This document shows positions 50,545 through 60,952 of a DNA stretch of 64,000 nt, piece after piece (positions within the stretch are counted from its first letter, which is position 1; every line of letters starts with the position of its first letter). Under the pieces are notes generated by a model. That model was not told where the DNA came from, searched no databases, and saw nothing but the letters and a program-made list of their open reading frames with translations. This DNA comes from Athripsodes cinereus (taxonomy: Eukaryota > Arthropoda > Insecta > Trichoptera > Leptoceridae), in assembly GCA_947579605.1 (NCBI GenBank), contig OX388325.1:6381572-6445571 (forward strand). Direction: 5' to 3'. Made by a program: the position numbers and the translations under genes.

Positions 50545-51105
50545 TTTCTTCTACAGCCATACTATTTCTCTAACCCGCACGTCGATTTCTCTTACTTATA
50601 ACACACGGGTGTCCTTGGTAATTTGTTCCACTGATCCACGCGCTCAAACCGCGTGGTTCTCGAACATCTGCCCTTCTGCACACCCCCTCTTTCAGATAAA
50701 TATACCCTCTTTGTCATCTTTTCCTCACCCATTCGTTACCCATGGTCTTTAGATTGTACTTTTATTTATTTATTTATTTATTATCAATTCTCTCAAAGTG
50801 AACAAAGAATAATACACACAACAACATAGGTAATCTAGATAACAAAAAAAAAATGTCTTCCCCAAACAGCAATTAAATGCTGGTATGAGGGGAGGATGTT
50901 ATTCTAAAACTTGACACATTGTGACTTATATAAATAATACATTATAATCATTGACCTATTTTACAACTTGCACTTTTCACTTCATTAACACTTTGACTAT
51001 ATGTAATTCACCAAAACCTTATTTGCACAATACTCTTCTTGCATCCGATCATTCCTCTAATATCCTCATTCCTCACTCACAATTTTGATAATAACTACGC
51101 CGGAT
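50545..51105 (-). pseudogene. RTE LINE fragment, split by another LINE tail
   Basis: 50545-50740 covers the tail region (ACCGCGTGGTTCTCGAACAT, CCTCTTTGTCATCTTTTCCT). 51040-51105 continues upstream on the minus strand (CTTCTTGCATCCGATCATTC, CTCTAATATCCTCATTCCTC). The part between is filled by a LINE 3' end. Confidence 0.65.
50755..50990 (-). mobile_element. LINE 3' end nested in RTE
   Basis: TTTTATTTATTTATTTATTT then ATCAATTCTCTCAAAGTGAA...; a (TTTA)n run at the left marks the 3' tail of a minus-strand LINE. Confidence 0.5.
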
Positions 51106-51805
51106 ATGGGTTGAACTTTAACCACAAACTGAAGAACAATGCATACCAGAATGCCATGTTCAAACCAAGTCATCGACATTAAATACAATTAAGTATTTCA
51201 AACAGACAAGAGATAAAATCGATATGGCATCAATTATATACCTACGTAATGATGAATCGTGTAATTAAAGAATCTAAGATGAGATTTGAGATAGTTAAAC
51301 ATCTGAATTACATTTTTCGATTTACTTATATCATTTATTTTAGAAGGATTAACTATGTAACAGTTTCGAGACATTTTGAATGTTTTTAGTATTCTATAAT
51401 GCACTTCCGTTACATAATTATTTAAATCGATTTATATATATCTTTTTTTTATTTTTTTTTATTGATAAAGAGTACAAAACAGACAACAACTTTATAATAT
51501 ACGGTTTACAAAAGTAAAATTAAGTCGTTCATAACTCAGTTGTCATCCACAAACATGTACCACAGTTAAGTCAATTATTTAGGTATAGCACATTCCGCTC
51601 ATTCATCTGTTCTCAATAGCATATCAGCAGCAATTAAGCAGCCATCGCTAACACACAAAAACATAATTTGAAACATATTATTATAAGTACAAATAAAAAC
51701 TACTAACTTTTTGTATATTTAATTTCTTTATCCCCATAAATTGAGAAGATTGATAAATTTTACAATAATATTAATGTAGTCATCAATGTTTGGTATATTC
51801 TTAGG
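51106..51805. other. No gene seen; one A/T-rich LINE-like tail
   Basis: A T-rich run at 51443-51470 followed by GATAAAGAGTACAAAACAGA may be a minus-strand LINE tail. Otherwise nothing is recognised. Confidence 0.4.
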
Positions 51806-51809
51806 GTTA

Positions 51810-51990
51810 TAATATCACATAATTAATACAACCATAATACTCATGTAAATGTTGAAAACGATTATTCTCAGCTACTGCAGAATTGTATTTTTGACTATAT
51901 ATACTCACTTCGTGTATCGTAGGGTTTAAGATCGAGACAAGATTAAGATCGTCTTTAGATTGTGTCAAGAGTAAACCTGTAGTAATAGTT
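51810..51990 (+). repeat. Repeat U, uninterrupted copy
   Basis: Matches 4425-4592 (AATACAACCATAATACTCAT, TTCTCAGCTACTGC, GATTGTGTCAAGAGTAAACC). Shows the pre-insertion state of the family A target at 4580. Confidence 0.7.
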
Positions 51991-52165
51991 TCTCTCAATA
52001 TGGGAAAGATTTAGAATAATATTTAGGTCAAAGTAGACTCAGTTGTACGAGTAAAACCCACAACTGTCTTTATACCGTTTTCATTCAATACTTTTATTAC
52101 TATCATCATATAGATATATTGTACAGTACTCATAGTAACCTATACAGAACATATTATTTACATCA

Positions 52166-52305
52166 AACATCAGAAATGGTTTTATATCAATAGAGCATAG
52201 AGCTAGTGAAATACCTGGAGGGGTCACAACATCTTAACATCAGAAATGGTTTTATATCAATAGATCATAGAGCTAGTGAAATAACTGGAGAGGTCATAAC
52301 GTCTT
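52166..52305. repeat. 70-bp tandem duplication
   Basis: AACATCAGAAATGGTTTTAT begins at 52166 and again at 52236; the two 70-bp units differ at a few positions. Confidence 0.9.
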
Positions 52306-53955
52306 TATTTATTTATTTACGTAACGCGAGTTGAGAGAATCGTACTTAAGAAATACAACTCGTGCACGTATATTTTAATCAACACTTTCTTTCTCTTTCC
52401 TTCATTACTTACGTACCTATGTTTCATTTCATTACAATTGATTTATACATTACTCACAACACTTTCTTAATTTCTCTAGAATTACCTACGTTTAAAAACC
52501 TACAAACATATAAAAGTACAAAATACCTGTATATGTTTTTTATTTACAAAATTTAACATAAGTTTGCACCACCAACTAGAATGAATTATTTTATCCTTCA
52601 ATATTAGTATTCAAATATTCAATGTTAAATAGTCTTAGATTTTGCCTTATAAAAAATACAACATGACGTTATAAAAAAGACGAGCTAGCGAAGATTGTAC
52701 ATTTACTAATACGAGTATTTTAGCAATAAGACACTATAAAATTTCAAATAAATACACAAAATAAACTACAAAAATCAAAAGCTATAAAATACAACTAAAA
52801 ACGAGAACAAAGTTAATAAATCACCTTTAGCTGTCGTGAACTTGATCAAGAATGCTCGGTCGATAATAATTTGAAATTAAATTAATCGCAGAGATCATTC
52901 TAGTTTTGTTACTACCTCCATGTAACACCCAATACAATTTACCATAGATACTATTCTACCATTTCTCAGTCAATAAATTTACAGTGAATGTGTTTGTATG
53001 TACGTTGTACTTAATGTATAGTATAAATCAATGTTACCAATAGTTAAATAATAAACAAGCGTTAGTTCTAACTGTTACGTTGGTTATAATAATATGTTTT
53101 ATTTACAATAGTAACTCACTTGCCTTATTTTATGTTGTATAACTAACTAGTTATAGTATAGCTGCATACCTTTTTACAAGATATCTTTGAAATGATAACA
53201 CCTAGTGCAAGGTCTTTGTAAATACGGTGTAACCAGTCATCGTTTACGTGTTCTTGTTGTATGAATGGATAATTGCAAACTCAGGTTGAGGACTAAATGG
53301 ACTATTTCGGTAACGAAACATAACAAAGACATAATGTACTCAAATGTCAGTAGAGCACAAAAACTGAAATATCTTAAGCCTTTCGCGAATGACGCTTGAC
53401 CGTATGAATCGAGGTATAATCATGTCGAACTATATCTACAAAAGGCACTCGTAAATCACGGTAAATGAAGTGTGGGCGTTTACAGTAAGTATAAACTCAT
53501 TTTCCATATGAAGCAAATATAGTATTATGCGTCTGTGATATCAAAACTTCACGCCATTACGCCCATTTTTTTTACGTAGGTAATATTCCTTGAAGCTAAA
53601 TCTATTTTTCTTTTTCGTTTTAGGATATTTAACCGTTATATTTAATGTTTAATTATTTACTGATTTGGAAGGAGATTAAAAAAATAATCCTATTAAAATA
53701 AAACAATATGCCATAATATTAAGTATCTGGTTTATAATGACTTTATTATATTTGCAAATCCACACATTCGTGGGATCTTCGGAATATTATAAGATCTCCC
53801 ATCCTTTTTTGTAAGTTCTCCAACATCTTACTGTTGAAGAAAGGTATTTATAAAATACCACATGTAAGGAATTAAGAGAATTGAGCCCTTTCAAAATCCT
53901 TGGTTACAGTGCACAACAAACGCTATCTAAGGAATAAAAAATAAGTAGTTCTGTC
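52306..53955. other. No gene seen; 1.6 kb AT-rich
   Basis: A TTTATTTATTTA run at 52304 may be another LINE tail. The rest has no coding structure or recognised repeat. Confidence 0.5.
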
Positions 53956-53961
53956 CTATAA

Positions 53962-54320
53962 TAAACATAGAACAATTTGTAAATTGTCGTTTGTTCATAA
54001 CATGACCTTAAGGGTGCCACATCATGGGTATGTTTTGTCCAAAGCTTCCGGCAAAAAGGTGTATCTTCAGCTTCTTTGTGATGGTCAAAAGAGAGCTTAC
54101 CTACTCCAGCGTCTGAGATTCGCAACACTTAAAGCTCTATCTCCAGACCCCGTCCTGCGAGATTGTGATGGCTTAACAATAAGTCTGCATTTTGCATCAC
54201 CTTGCGCTGAGCAAAGTATGAGCCGTCTTTTACTGATGGTCTCGATCTCGCACATCTCCGACACTAATAAGGCGGTAATATACCTTTCAAGGTCGAGGAA
54301 ACCATCACACATATTATCTT
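53962..54320 (-). repeat. Repeat V followed by unclassified LINE-like sequence
   Basis: 53962-54030 has GAACAATTTGTAAATTGTCG and TTCATAACATGACCTTAAGG (repeat V). 54030-54320 is less AT-rich and open on both strands (72-131 codons). I recognise no domain there; it could be more of the same LINE. Confidence 0.4.
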
Positions 54321-54626
54321 CACTCTTAGTACTTCCAGTACTAATACTTATACTGTTCTACTTTATTAATAATAATTAAATCACCTACCACAATCATCGT
54401 GCCTGTAGTGTTGTCTGTGAATGGATTAATACCTATGAGTCTGTCAAGCAATCTCAGAAAACTGGGAGTAGATGATAGACTCAATATAGCACGCAGAAGG
54501 ATGTTCTTCTATCATCTACTACCAGGATAGTTAGAAGGTTTTTGTCTCTGTAGCTCCGTAAGTGATCTCCAATGATTGTAATATTTTCATAGGACATCAT
54601 GGGAGAATTAAAACGAATAATGTGCG
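54321..54626. other. No gene seen; short inverted repeat
   Basis: GGGAGTAGATGATAGA (54469-54484) and TTCTATCATCTACTACC (54507-54523) form an imperfect stem. Nothing else supported. Confidence 0.4.
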
Positions 54627-54745
54627 TGGGTAGACTGAAAGTAGTCTCGGCCTCGTGCATATGCGATGCGCGGTTCGATCCCAGGTACCGGCAAACTCCC
54701 CTTTCTCGACACAAGCTTTTAGCTTACTGTGTATAAGGTTGTAAA
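54627..54745 (+). mobile_element. SINE-D, 3'-shortened
   Basis: GTAGTCTCGGCCTCGTGCAT, GGTTCGATCCCAGGTACCGG, AACTCCCCTTTCTCGACACA. The tail stops at GTATAAGGTTGTAAATTG. Confidence 0.8.
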
Positions 54746-54874
54746 TTGTTCTGATTGTATGATTCAAGAATTATATAATTGATATTGTATGAAAGAGAAT
54801 AATTAAACGCACCTTATCAACAACAACAAAAAGCAGGAGTATTTGGTAACATCTTTATATTCAGTAGTAGTTGT

Positions 54875-55332
54875 TAGGGAATCCAATCTCGATCTCGCTT
54901 CTTGCGAGATCTCGAGTAATTTTTCGAGATTTAATCTCGAAGCTAAGTAATCTCGTTTTTAAAATATCGTTCGAGATCTCAACCAAAACGCATATCTGCC
55001 TTTGCAAACTCAGCATGCTAAGATATTTAGTGCACTAAAATTTGGAGAATGTAACCTTTTGTTTAATAAAAGTTGATTTTATAAATTTTTCTCAATATTA
55101 TTATTGTGCTTTATTTACAAAATTATAACAGTCACATAGGTAGGTAGTTTTATTCAATTTAACATTAATTTTTGAACAAATAATAAGGTATTTTAAAATG
55201 TAGTCTAATCTCGATTAAATCTGGCGAAATCTCGTTGAATTATTTGACGAGATCTCGAATGACTCAATCTCGAATTCAAATTTTGAGACGAGATGTCGAT
55301 TCGTCAATCTCGAGTCGAGATTGCATTCCCTA
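54875..55332. mobile_element. hAT-like element with ATCTCGA-type motif arrays
   Basis: Ends TAGGGAATCCAATCTCG and CGAGATTGCATTCCCTA (one mismatch). Flanks GTAGTTGT and CTAGTTGT match at 7 of 8 bases, as expected for an aged 8-bp hAT TSD. Many (A)TCTCGA / TCGAGAT motifs lie within 100 bp of each end. Length 458 bp, non-coding. Confidence 0.8.
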
Positions 55333-55445
55333 CTAGTTGTAGCAGTAGCAATGAGGGCTGCTTCCCATTCTACTAAATATTTTATCTTGTTGATTAATTC
55401 ACGTTTCTGGTAACTGGCTGTTTCTTAGTACAAGTAGGTATAATA

Positions 55446-55818
55446 TCGTCCCTCTTCTGACTAACTGTCGTATCTGACATTTTTGGCGAAATCGAGTTAT
55501 GATCACCAATCTTTACTAATATGTGCCCTGCATGTTTTCACTGAAGATCACACCTGTAACTGTTACCGTTATCCTGGAAAAGCTTTCTGATTTAAACGAA
55601 TTACGCTAAATAAAATGTGTTGTCGTATCTACAAACTCCTCAAAGTTTCATCACAAAAATGATACTGAGGTATATAAGAATAAAGATAAAATAATGTAAT
55701 ATATTCACACTGTATCATATAACTAGGACAGATGAAAATATGCACGGCAAAACACTAAAAACGCTCTCCTGAACAATTTACATTTTAGCAGATACGACTG
55801 TTAGTCAGAAGGGAACGA
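55446..55818 (+). mobile_element. Family G TIR element, best copy
   Basis: Left TCGTCCCTCTTCTGACTAAC, then GTCGTATCTG. Right end mirrors it (CAGATACGACTGTTAGTCAG, AAGGGAACGA), giving about 30-bp TIRs. Length 373 bp. TSD not evident here, TATA at the 18459 copy. Non-coding. Confidence 0.82.
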
Positions 55819-56237
55819 CATGTGAGATACCGCGTCGCGAAGAATTCAAAGAACTTAATAAAATTACAATTAAATACATACTTTTATTCTTTCTTCCATA
55901 TTTCACAATCGATACAATGGAGTCATATTATCCGTGACGTCACGTTTTCGCCCGTCGAAGAATGATCGATTTAAATTCCATTTTATAATACTTTAAAACA
56001 TTTTTTAAATACATCTTCTTAATTATTTCTGTATTCGCTTTTTTACTTTTTTTTAAATAGAATATTGTAATTTGTGTAAGTGTAATAAATTATACACGCA
56101 TCGTTTTCACAGCGCTTTTATTATTCACGGTTCATGCATAGCCCTTTTTAAATCCAGGAAGATGATGAAATTCACTGTGTCGGTGTTTAGGTAGTAGAAT
56201 TCCATAGCGAAATAAATAAAACAAACATTTTTGAGTT
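55819..56237. other. No gene seen
   Basis: AT-rich, with no supported feature. Confidence 0.45.
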
Positions 56238-56395
56238 CGCCGGTAGCCTGGAGGTAGAGTTTCGGCCTCGTGAGCAATGGGTCCGTGGTTCGATACTAGG
56301 TGCCGGTAAACTCCCCTTTCACGACACAAGATTTTAGTAGCTTACTGTGAAAGGTGTAAGGTTGTATTTGGGTTTATAACAAAACCCAGATACTT
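56238..56395 (+). mobile_element. SINE-D, full length
   Basis: GCCGGTAGCCTGGAGGTAGA, GTGGTTCGATACTAGGTGCC, CTCCCCTTTCACGACACAAG, TTGTATTTGGGTTTATAACA, AAACCCAGATAC. Confidence 0.87.
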
Positions 56396-56957
56396 TCTAT
56401 TTGTTTATTTGACGAGAGAGACGTCTTTCGTCTTATTGGGACATTGTCAATCTGGTTTTGAAAATACAACAATATTCATATATATAAAAACAATGAAAAG
56501 AATAGTATAATATAACATTCTTTTCAGCACATAAGAGAATAATTTCTCTCAACAACTTTTTCCTTGGATATATAGGTTATTATTTCATCGGTATATGCGG
56601 CTCGATGAGACGAATAAATTGATAAGAGTGGAGATGATTACATCTTTTACCAATTGAATCAAAATTTTCGAAAATTTCGACTTGTTGAATTGTGGAACTC
56701 GACAGTCGATTTATGGGAGGTTACATGGACCCACTGACGTTCTTCGACATTATGTGATGGTTTGGATATATAGAATTGTTCCGCTATTATTGGTGATAGA
56801 TACTTATTAAAAGTAGGTACTTCGAGTAGTACTTACAATCAATGAAACAGTGCGTTGTACTTGAGTGAACTTGGAATGCATATAGCGAGTCAAAGAATGT
56901 CAACAGTAGCTACAAGAAAGAGATGATTGAAATGCAAAATGTAAATAACAGAAAGAT
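56396..56957. other. No gene seen
   Basis: ATTGAATCAAAATTTTCGAA (56655-56674) with GACTTGTTGAATTGTGGAAC resembles 42375-42430. No coding structure. Confidence 0.45.
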
Positions 56958-57400
56958 TGGGCGGAGGTAACGCTCTTGCCAATGAATCACGAGGTTCCAG
57001 GTTCGATCCCCGCAAAGTGATGAATGACCTTTTTCAAACTGTCCTAGATCTGGGTGTTACATTTATATTAGCTGCGAGTGCCTGTGTACATTTGTTGATT
57101 TTGTGTAGTACCTATATATTAATATTTGTCCATACTCCTTCTTTTATTTGATTTTTATATACTTTTAATTTTAACTAGGTCTTAAATACAGATTATATCT
57201 GTTAATCTGTTTTCAGTGGGAAAAAATATTTAATGTGAAATTAGAGTTTTGAAGGTGTATAAAAATTGTTTATTTAACATTGTAGAAGGTGAAAGCCGTT
57301 TATTACTTGAATAAATAAATAATTAAAAATGTGTATTGTCGTGTTAGCACCCATAATATAACATTCATATCATAATTTGGGACTAGCTCTATCTGTTATG
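56958..57400 (+). mobile_element. SINE-E split by a LINE 3' end
   Basis: 56958-57060 is the SINE-E head and body (GCGGAGGTAACGCTCTTGCC, CCAGGTTCGATCCCCGC, CTGTCCTAGATCTGGGTGTT). 57330-57400 is its tail (TGTCGTGTTAGCACCCATAA). Between them lies a LINE 3' end closing GAAGGTGAAAGCCGTTTATT and (AATA)n, i.e. the GGC/GCCGTTTA tail motif. Confidence 0.65.
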
Positions 57401-57597
57401 TTATATTTATAAAGTATTGTTACGATGTGTAAAAGGAAGGCACTAGTAAAACATCACATTTAACATTCAAATTCAGCGATGGGACATGTCACTCGTGTTT
57501 TAAAAAAGGTTCCGTTTTATCAAAAAAAAAAAATAATCATCCACTTATTGTTTGAAATTTTTGGTTTTTATTGTTGAACCAAAAAACTTACAGTGAA

Positions 57598-57853
57598 ATA
57601 ACATAACATAACATACATAGACAATTCACACAGATCGAGCTAGTCCCAAACTAAGATATGAATCTTGTATTATGGGTACTAACTCGACGATTCACAGATA
57701 AACAATTCACTAAACACATATACATACATGTAACACCCAGACCCAGGACAATTTAAAAAAAGTCATTCATCACTTTGCCCTGGCCGGGAATCGAACCCGG
57801 GACCTCGGCAAGAGCGAAAGCAAGAGCGGTACCTCCACGCCACACCGGCCGAC
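57598..57853 (-). mobile_element. SINE-E, full length reference copy
   Basis: The minus strand runs from GTCGGCCGGTGTGGCGTGGA (A box) and CCCGGGTTCGATTCCCGGCC (B box) through GTCCTGGGTCTGGGTGTTAC to AGTTTGGGACTAGCTCGATC and TTGTCTATGTATGTTATGTT. Pol III box spacing is tRNA-like. A non-autonomous element dependent on a LINE partner. Confidence 0.88.
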
Positions 57854-58242
57854 TTTATTATTGTTCTTCTATTTTCTAAATTCATTTATATTGTTCTAAA
57901 TTCACCGTAGCGCTTTATGATTGTTCTTTTCGATGGTCACTGTTAAATAGCAATAAAAATATTAACGTAATCACAGTACCAGGAAATGAGTAAAATTAAC
58001 AGGCTGTCACTTAAAGGAACAGTTAATAATTGTATTAACAACGATGGCGTTAAATTGCATTGATTTCGTTGTCTATTGAATAATGTTAATAATATAGAAC
58101 ATCTTAAGTTCATACCTCGTTTTATACGATCATTGTGTTCCTGAGAGGAAACGTGAAACATTAAAGGTTAAATAATATCAATAAGTATAAATTCTTCACT
58201 GTCATCTGCAAAGTATTGGTCTCCCACTGATTTTCAATGCGG
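57854..58242. other. No gene seen
   Basis: AT-rich, with no supported feature. Confidence 0.45.
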
Positions 58243-58255
58243 GTATTCGTAAAGA

Positions 58256-58288
<33 letters not shown>

Positions 58289-58544
58289 CACTTTATTGTC
58301 AAATATACAAATATTTTACAAAAGGCGTACATATTGCCTTGAGGCAATGTCTTCCAGTAAACCTACTACAATGTTTGAGAACTGTTTTAGTATAAAGTGA
58401 GTTTAGATCAAAAGATAAACAGAAAATGAAATATATAATATGAAACAAGAATACCTATATAAATATAAAAAAAAATAAAAGATAAAAATGTAAGCATTCA
58501 CAACCATAAACCTATATTATATGTATCTAAGTGAGAACTATCTA

Positions 58545-58720
58545 CTATTGATGAGATGGTGGGTTGTTTATGAGGGATTTTACTTTATGTTTGAATGAGC
58601 CTATAGTTGAAGAGGACCGAATATCATTGGGGAGGTTGTTCCAGATTCTGGTAGCATGTACGGTAAAAGAAGATGAATAAAAAGATGTACTATGAGGTGG
58701 GAATTCTAAACGACGATTGA
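58545..58720 (-). pseudogene. LINE ORF2 C-terminal remnant (CR1/Jockey group)
   Basis: Minus strand encodes RLEFPPHSTSFYSSSFTVHA then TRIWNNLPNDIRSSSTIGSF and a basic tail to the stop. This is the usual end of CR1/Jockey-group ORF2 proteins. 5'-truncated; codons upstream of about 58720 read into antisense RTE and do not belong. A 3' UTR of about 290 bp and a (TAA)n tail follow. Confidence 0.7.
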
Positions 58721-58724
58721 GAAA

Positions 58725-58840
58725 TGCGTGCTTGAGAAATTGTATGAATGTAGAAAGAAGCGAAAAAAGTATGTAAGTTGATCTATATGGCATTCCGCTC
58801 TCTCTGCCTACCCCACTTGGGGATACGGCGTGAGGGAATA
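58725..58840 (+). pseudogene. RTE LINE 3' end, about 115 bp
   Basis: TGCGTGCTTGAGAAATTGTA, GCATTCCGCTCTCTCTGCCT, ACCCCACTTGGGGATACGGC, GTGAGGGAATA. Matches the last 130 bp of 23869-24345. Too short to encode a domain. Confidence 0.8.
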
Positions 58841-58851
58841 GTATTCGTAAA

Positions 58852-59944
58852 AAATTACAACATTTAACATCTTATTATTGACAAGTTTGTTATCAAGGAA
58901 TAGAAGATGGGATAGGGATATCGAAAGAAGAAAAGTGAACGGTGCTCTTGTGCCATTGCTGACAATTTGTTGAACATAGAATAAATTAAAGTTCACAATA
59001 CCATTCTAGCACTGACACTTTTGTATTGAAGAGCAACATGGACGTGGTTGAAGGAGAATGAAAATGGAAAATATATTGAGAAGGTTGGTAAAAATTCTCT
59101 GATATCCTGTATATCTGGATAGGAGTATTTTTCCCGGCATTAGACTGTTAGGTTTTTGTGTGATCATGACTGATCATACGGAGACTTGTCTGGTTGTATA
59201 ATGCTGAGAAGTGTGGATAGCAATTCTGCCACCGCGTTAGTAATAATAATAATAAAAAAAAGATAATTTTTTTGGCGCTGTTTAATGGTCCGTGACCATC
59301 TCAAGAGCGCCGTGGCTTTTTAGTTAAGTTGGAAGCATCTTCTAGGTCAAACATGAAGTTCATGTTACGCTGCTGCCACTGCAGAGGACGGTCGGGACTT
59401 AATTAATGTTACGGAGGGAAACAGCATGCATAATTAAAACTGATTGAGTAATTTAAAAAGAATTAATAACACTGTTATATTTTCACTAAATATATTTACG
59501 TTTTCACTTATTCTCAAGTGAAATATAGTGAATATAACTGTTTATTCTTTTTAAATGATTTACTGTGAATTTTCACTGTGTAAACACAAACGACAATTAA
59601 AATGAATTAATTTTGAAATATTTTTTTGAGAAAGTTAGTACTGCGCATCTTTTCTTCACCATATAAACGTCGACGCGTAATATTTAAAAACCGTTCAAAC
59701 TGAGATTTTGTAGTACTACAGAATAATAGTGTTGCATTTGCCAAGGTTTATCATTATAAATGATAATTTTACCGTTAGCTGGAGATACCATTGATGAAAA
59801 CAGTGAAGAAGAAGAAGAAGACAGCATAGTGTACGTGTTTAGGCTAACTCTATAATCAGATATTTCTCAAACGAAACTTTTGAAAAAAAGGTATACGCAA
59901 ATATTATCATCGTATGAAATATTTGACAATTGATATAAGTTATT
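58852..59944. other. No gene seen; small RTE-like scrap
   Basis: 59022-59095 (GAGCAACATGGACGTGGTTG, AAGGAGAATGAAAATGG) resembles the YASETW-region of RTE. 59265-59410 is GC-richer but unrecognised. The rest is AT-rich. Confidence 0.45.
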
Positions 59945-59947
59945 ATT

Positions 59948-59978
<31 letters not shown>

Positions 59979-60952
59979 TTAAACTTTAAACGGCTATTGC
60001 CTTTTTTAAATACAAAATAAAATCCTAAATTAATACATTTTACATCAAAACATATCATTATTCCACTCTCCATACAATTTAACATGTAGGTATACAAGAA
60101 GAAAACAGTTCAAAGATATCAGTAAAATTAAAATATATAACAAACTTTAGAAATTAATGTTAAATATTACAAATTATAAAATAATATAAGTAATCAAAAC
60201 AAACATTCAGTCCAAACCACATACATACATAAATATGCGCAATCATATAGCTATGTCCAAGTCTACGGTATTCATTCCAGTGTAACAATTCTACACAGGC
60301 ACATTCAAGACATAAGTAATAAGTAAGTACCTACTATGGGACACAATCGTATATGTATCTGCACCCAAAATATGCACATACCCCTCAATATAATAGTACC
60401 TAGTACTTCATTATGAGTACCAACTGCACTGTACAAATAAAAATATTTCGACCCGCAGGACAGACAGATATTAATCGTTACAATACACCTACACTGTCTA
60501 CTCGGGTACAGTTGATAGACCGCAGACCTGAACATTTAGTAAATTTAATAATATTTTCAATACAATACAAAAATACATCTATTATAAAAATAAAATCATA
60601 GAAAAATGCATTTAGCAATACATAAAATGAGCAGTATAAGTGAAAACGAGTAAACTAAAACAAATATATATTTTAACCAATATACTAGTAGGTATATAAA
60701 CTATGAATAATGTAAGTTCGTTACAATTTAGACATTAACATAATGGAAAAGAATCGAAAATGAGCACACATATACAACATATTATGTTCATCAAAAAAAG
60801 AGAAAAACAAAAATGCAATTCCATGTTACTCACTTATATGAAAAATAAAATAAAAACAAACAAAAAAAAAGAATAACAAAAAAGTAAGAAACAATATCTT
60901 CAATCCAAAAGAAAACAATAAGTCACATTAAAAATATACATATATTGTCAAA

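Larger units (their letters stand above)
58243..58851. mobile_element. Head-to-head LINE/RTE composite in one TSD
   Basis: GTATTCGTAAA occurs at 58243-58253 and 58841-58851. Between the copies, the left part (58254 to about 58720) is a minus-strand CR1/Jockey-group LINE 3' end whose tail (TAA)n touches the left TSD. The right part (about 58725-58840) is a plus-strand RTE 3' end whose GAATA tail touches the right TSD. The two truncated 5' ends meet near 58720. Confidence 0.7.

Noticed and set aside
53984..54379. 131-codon plus-strand ORF
   Set aside because: Starts inside repeat V and has a competing minus-strand ORF; no recognisable domain, so left as unclassified repeat.
57770..57853. Possible tRNA gene (GGGTTCGATTCCCGG)
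   Set aside because: The B box belongs to the SINE-E head; no matching acceptor stem, and the sequence continues into the SINE body.
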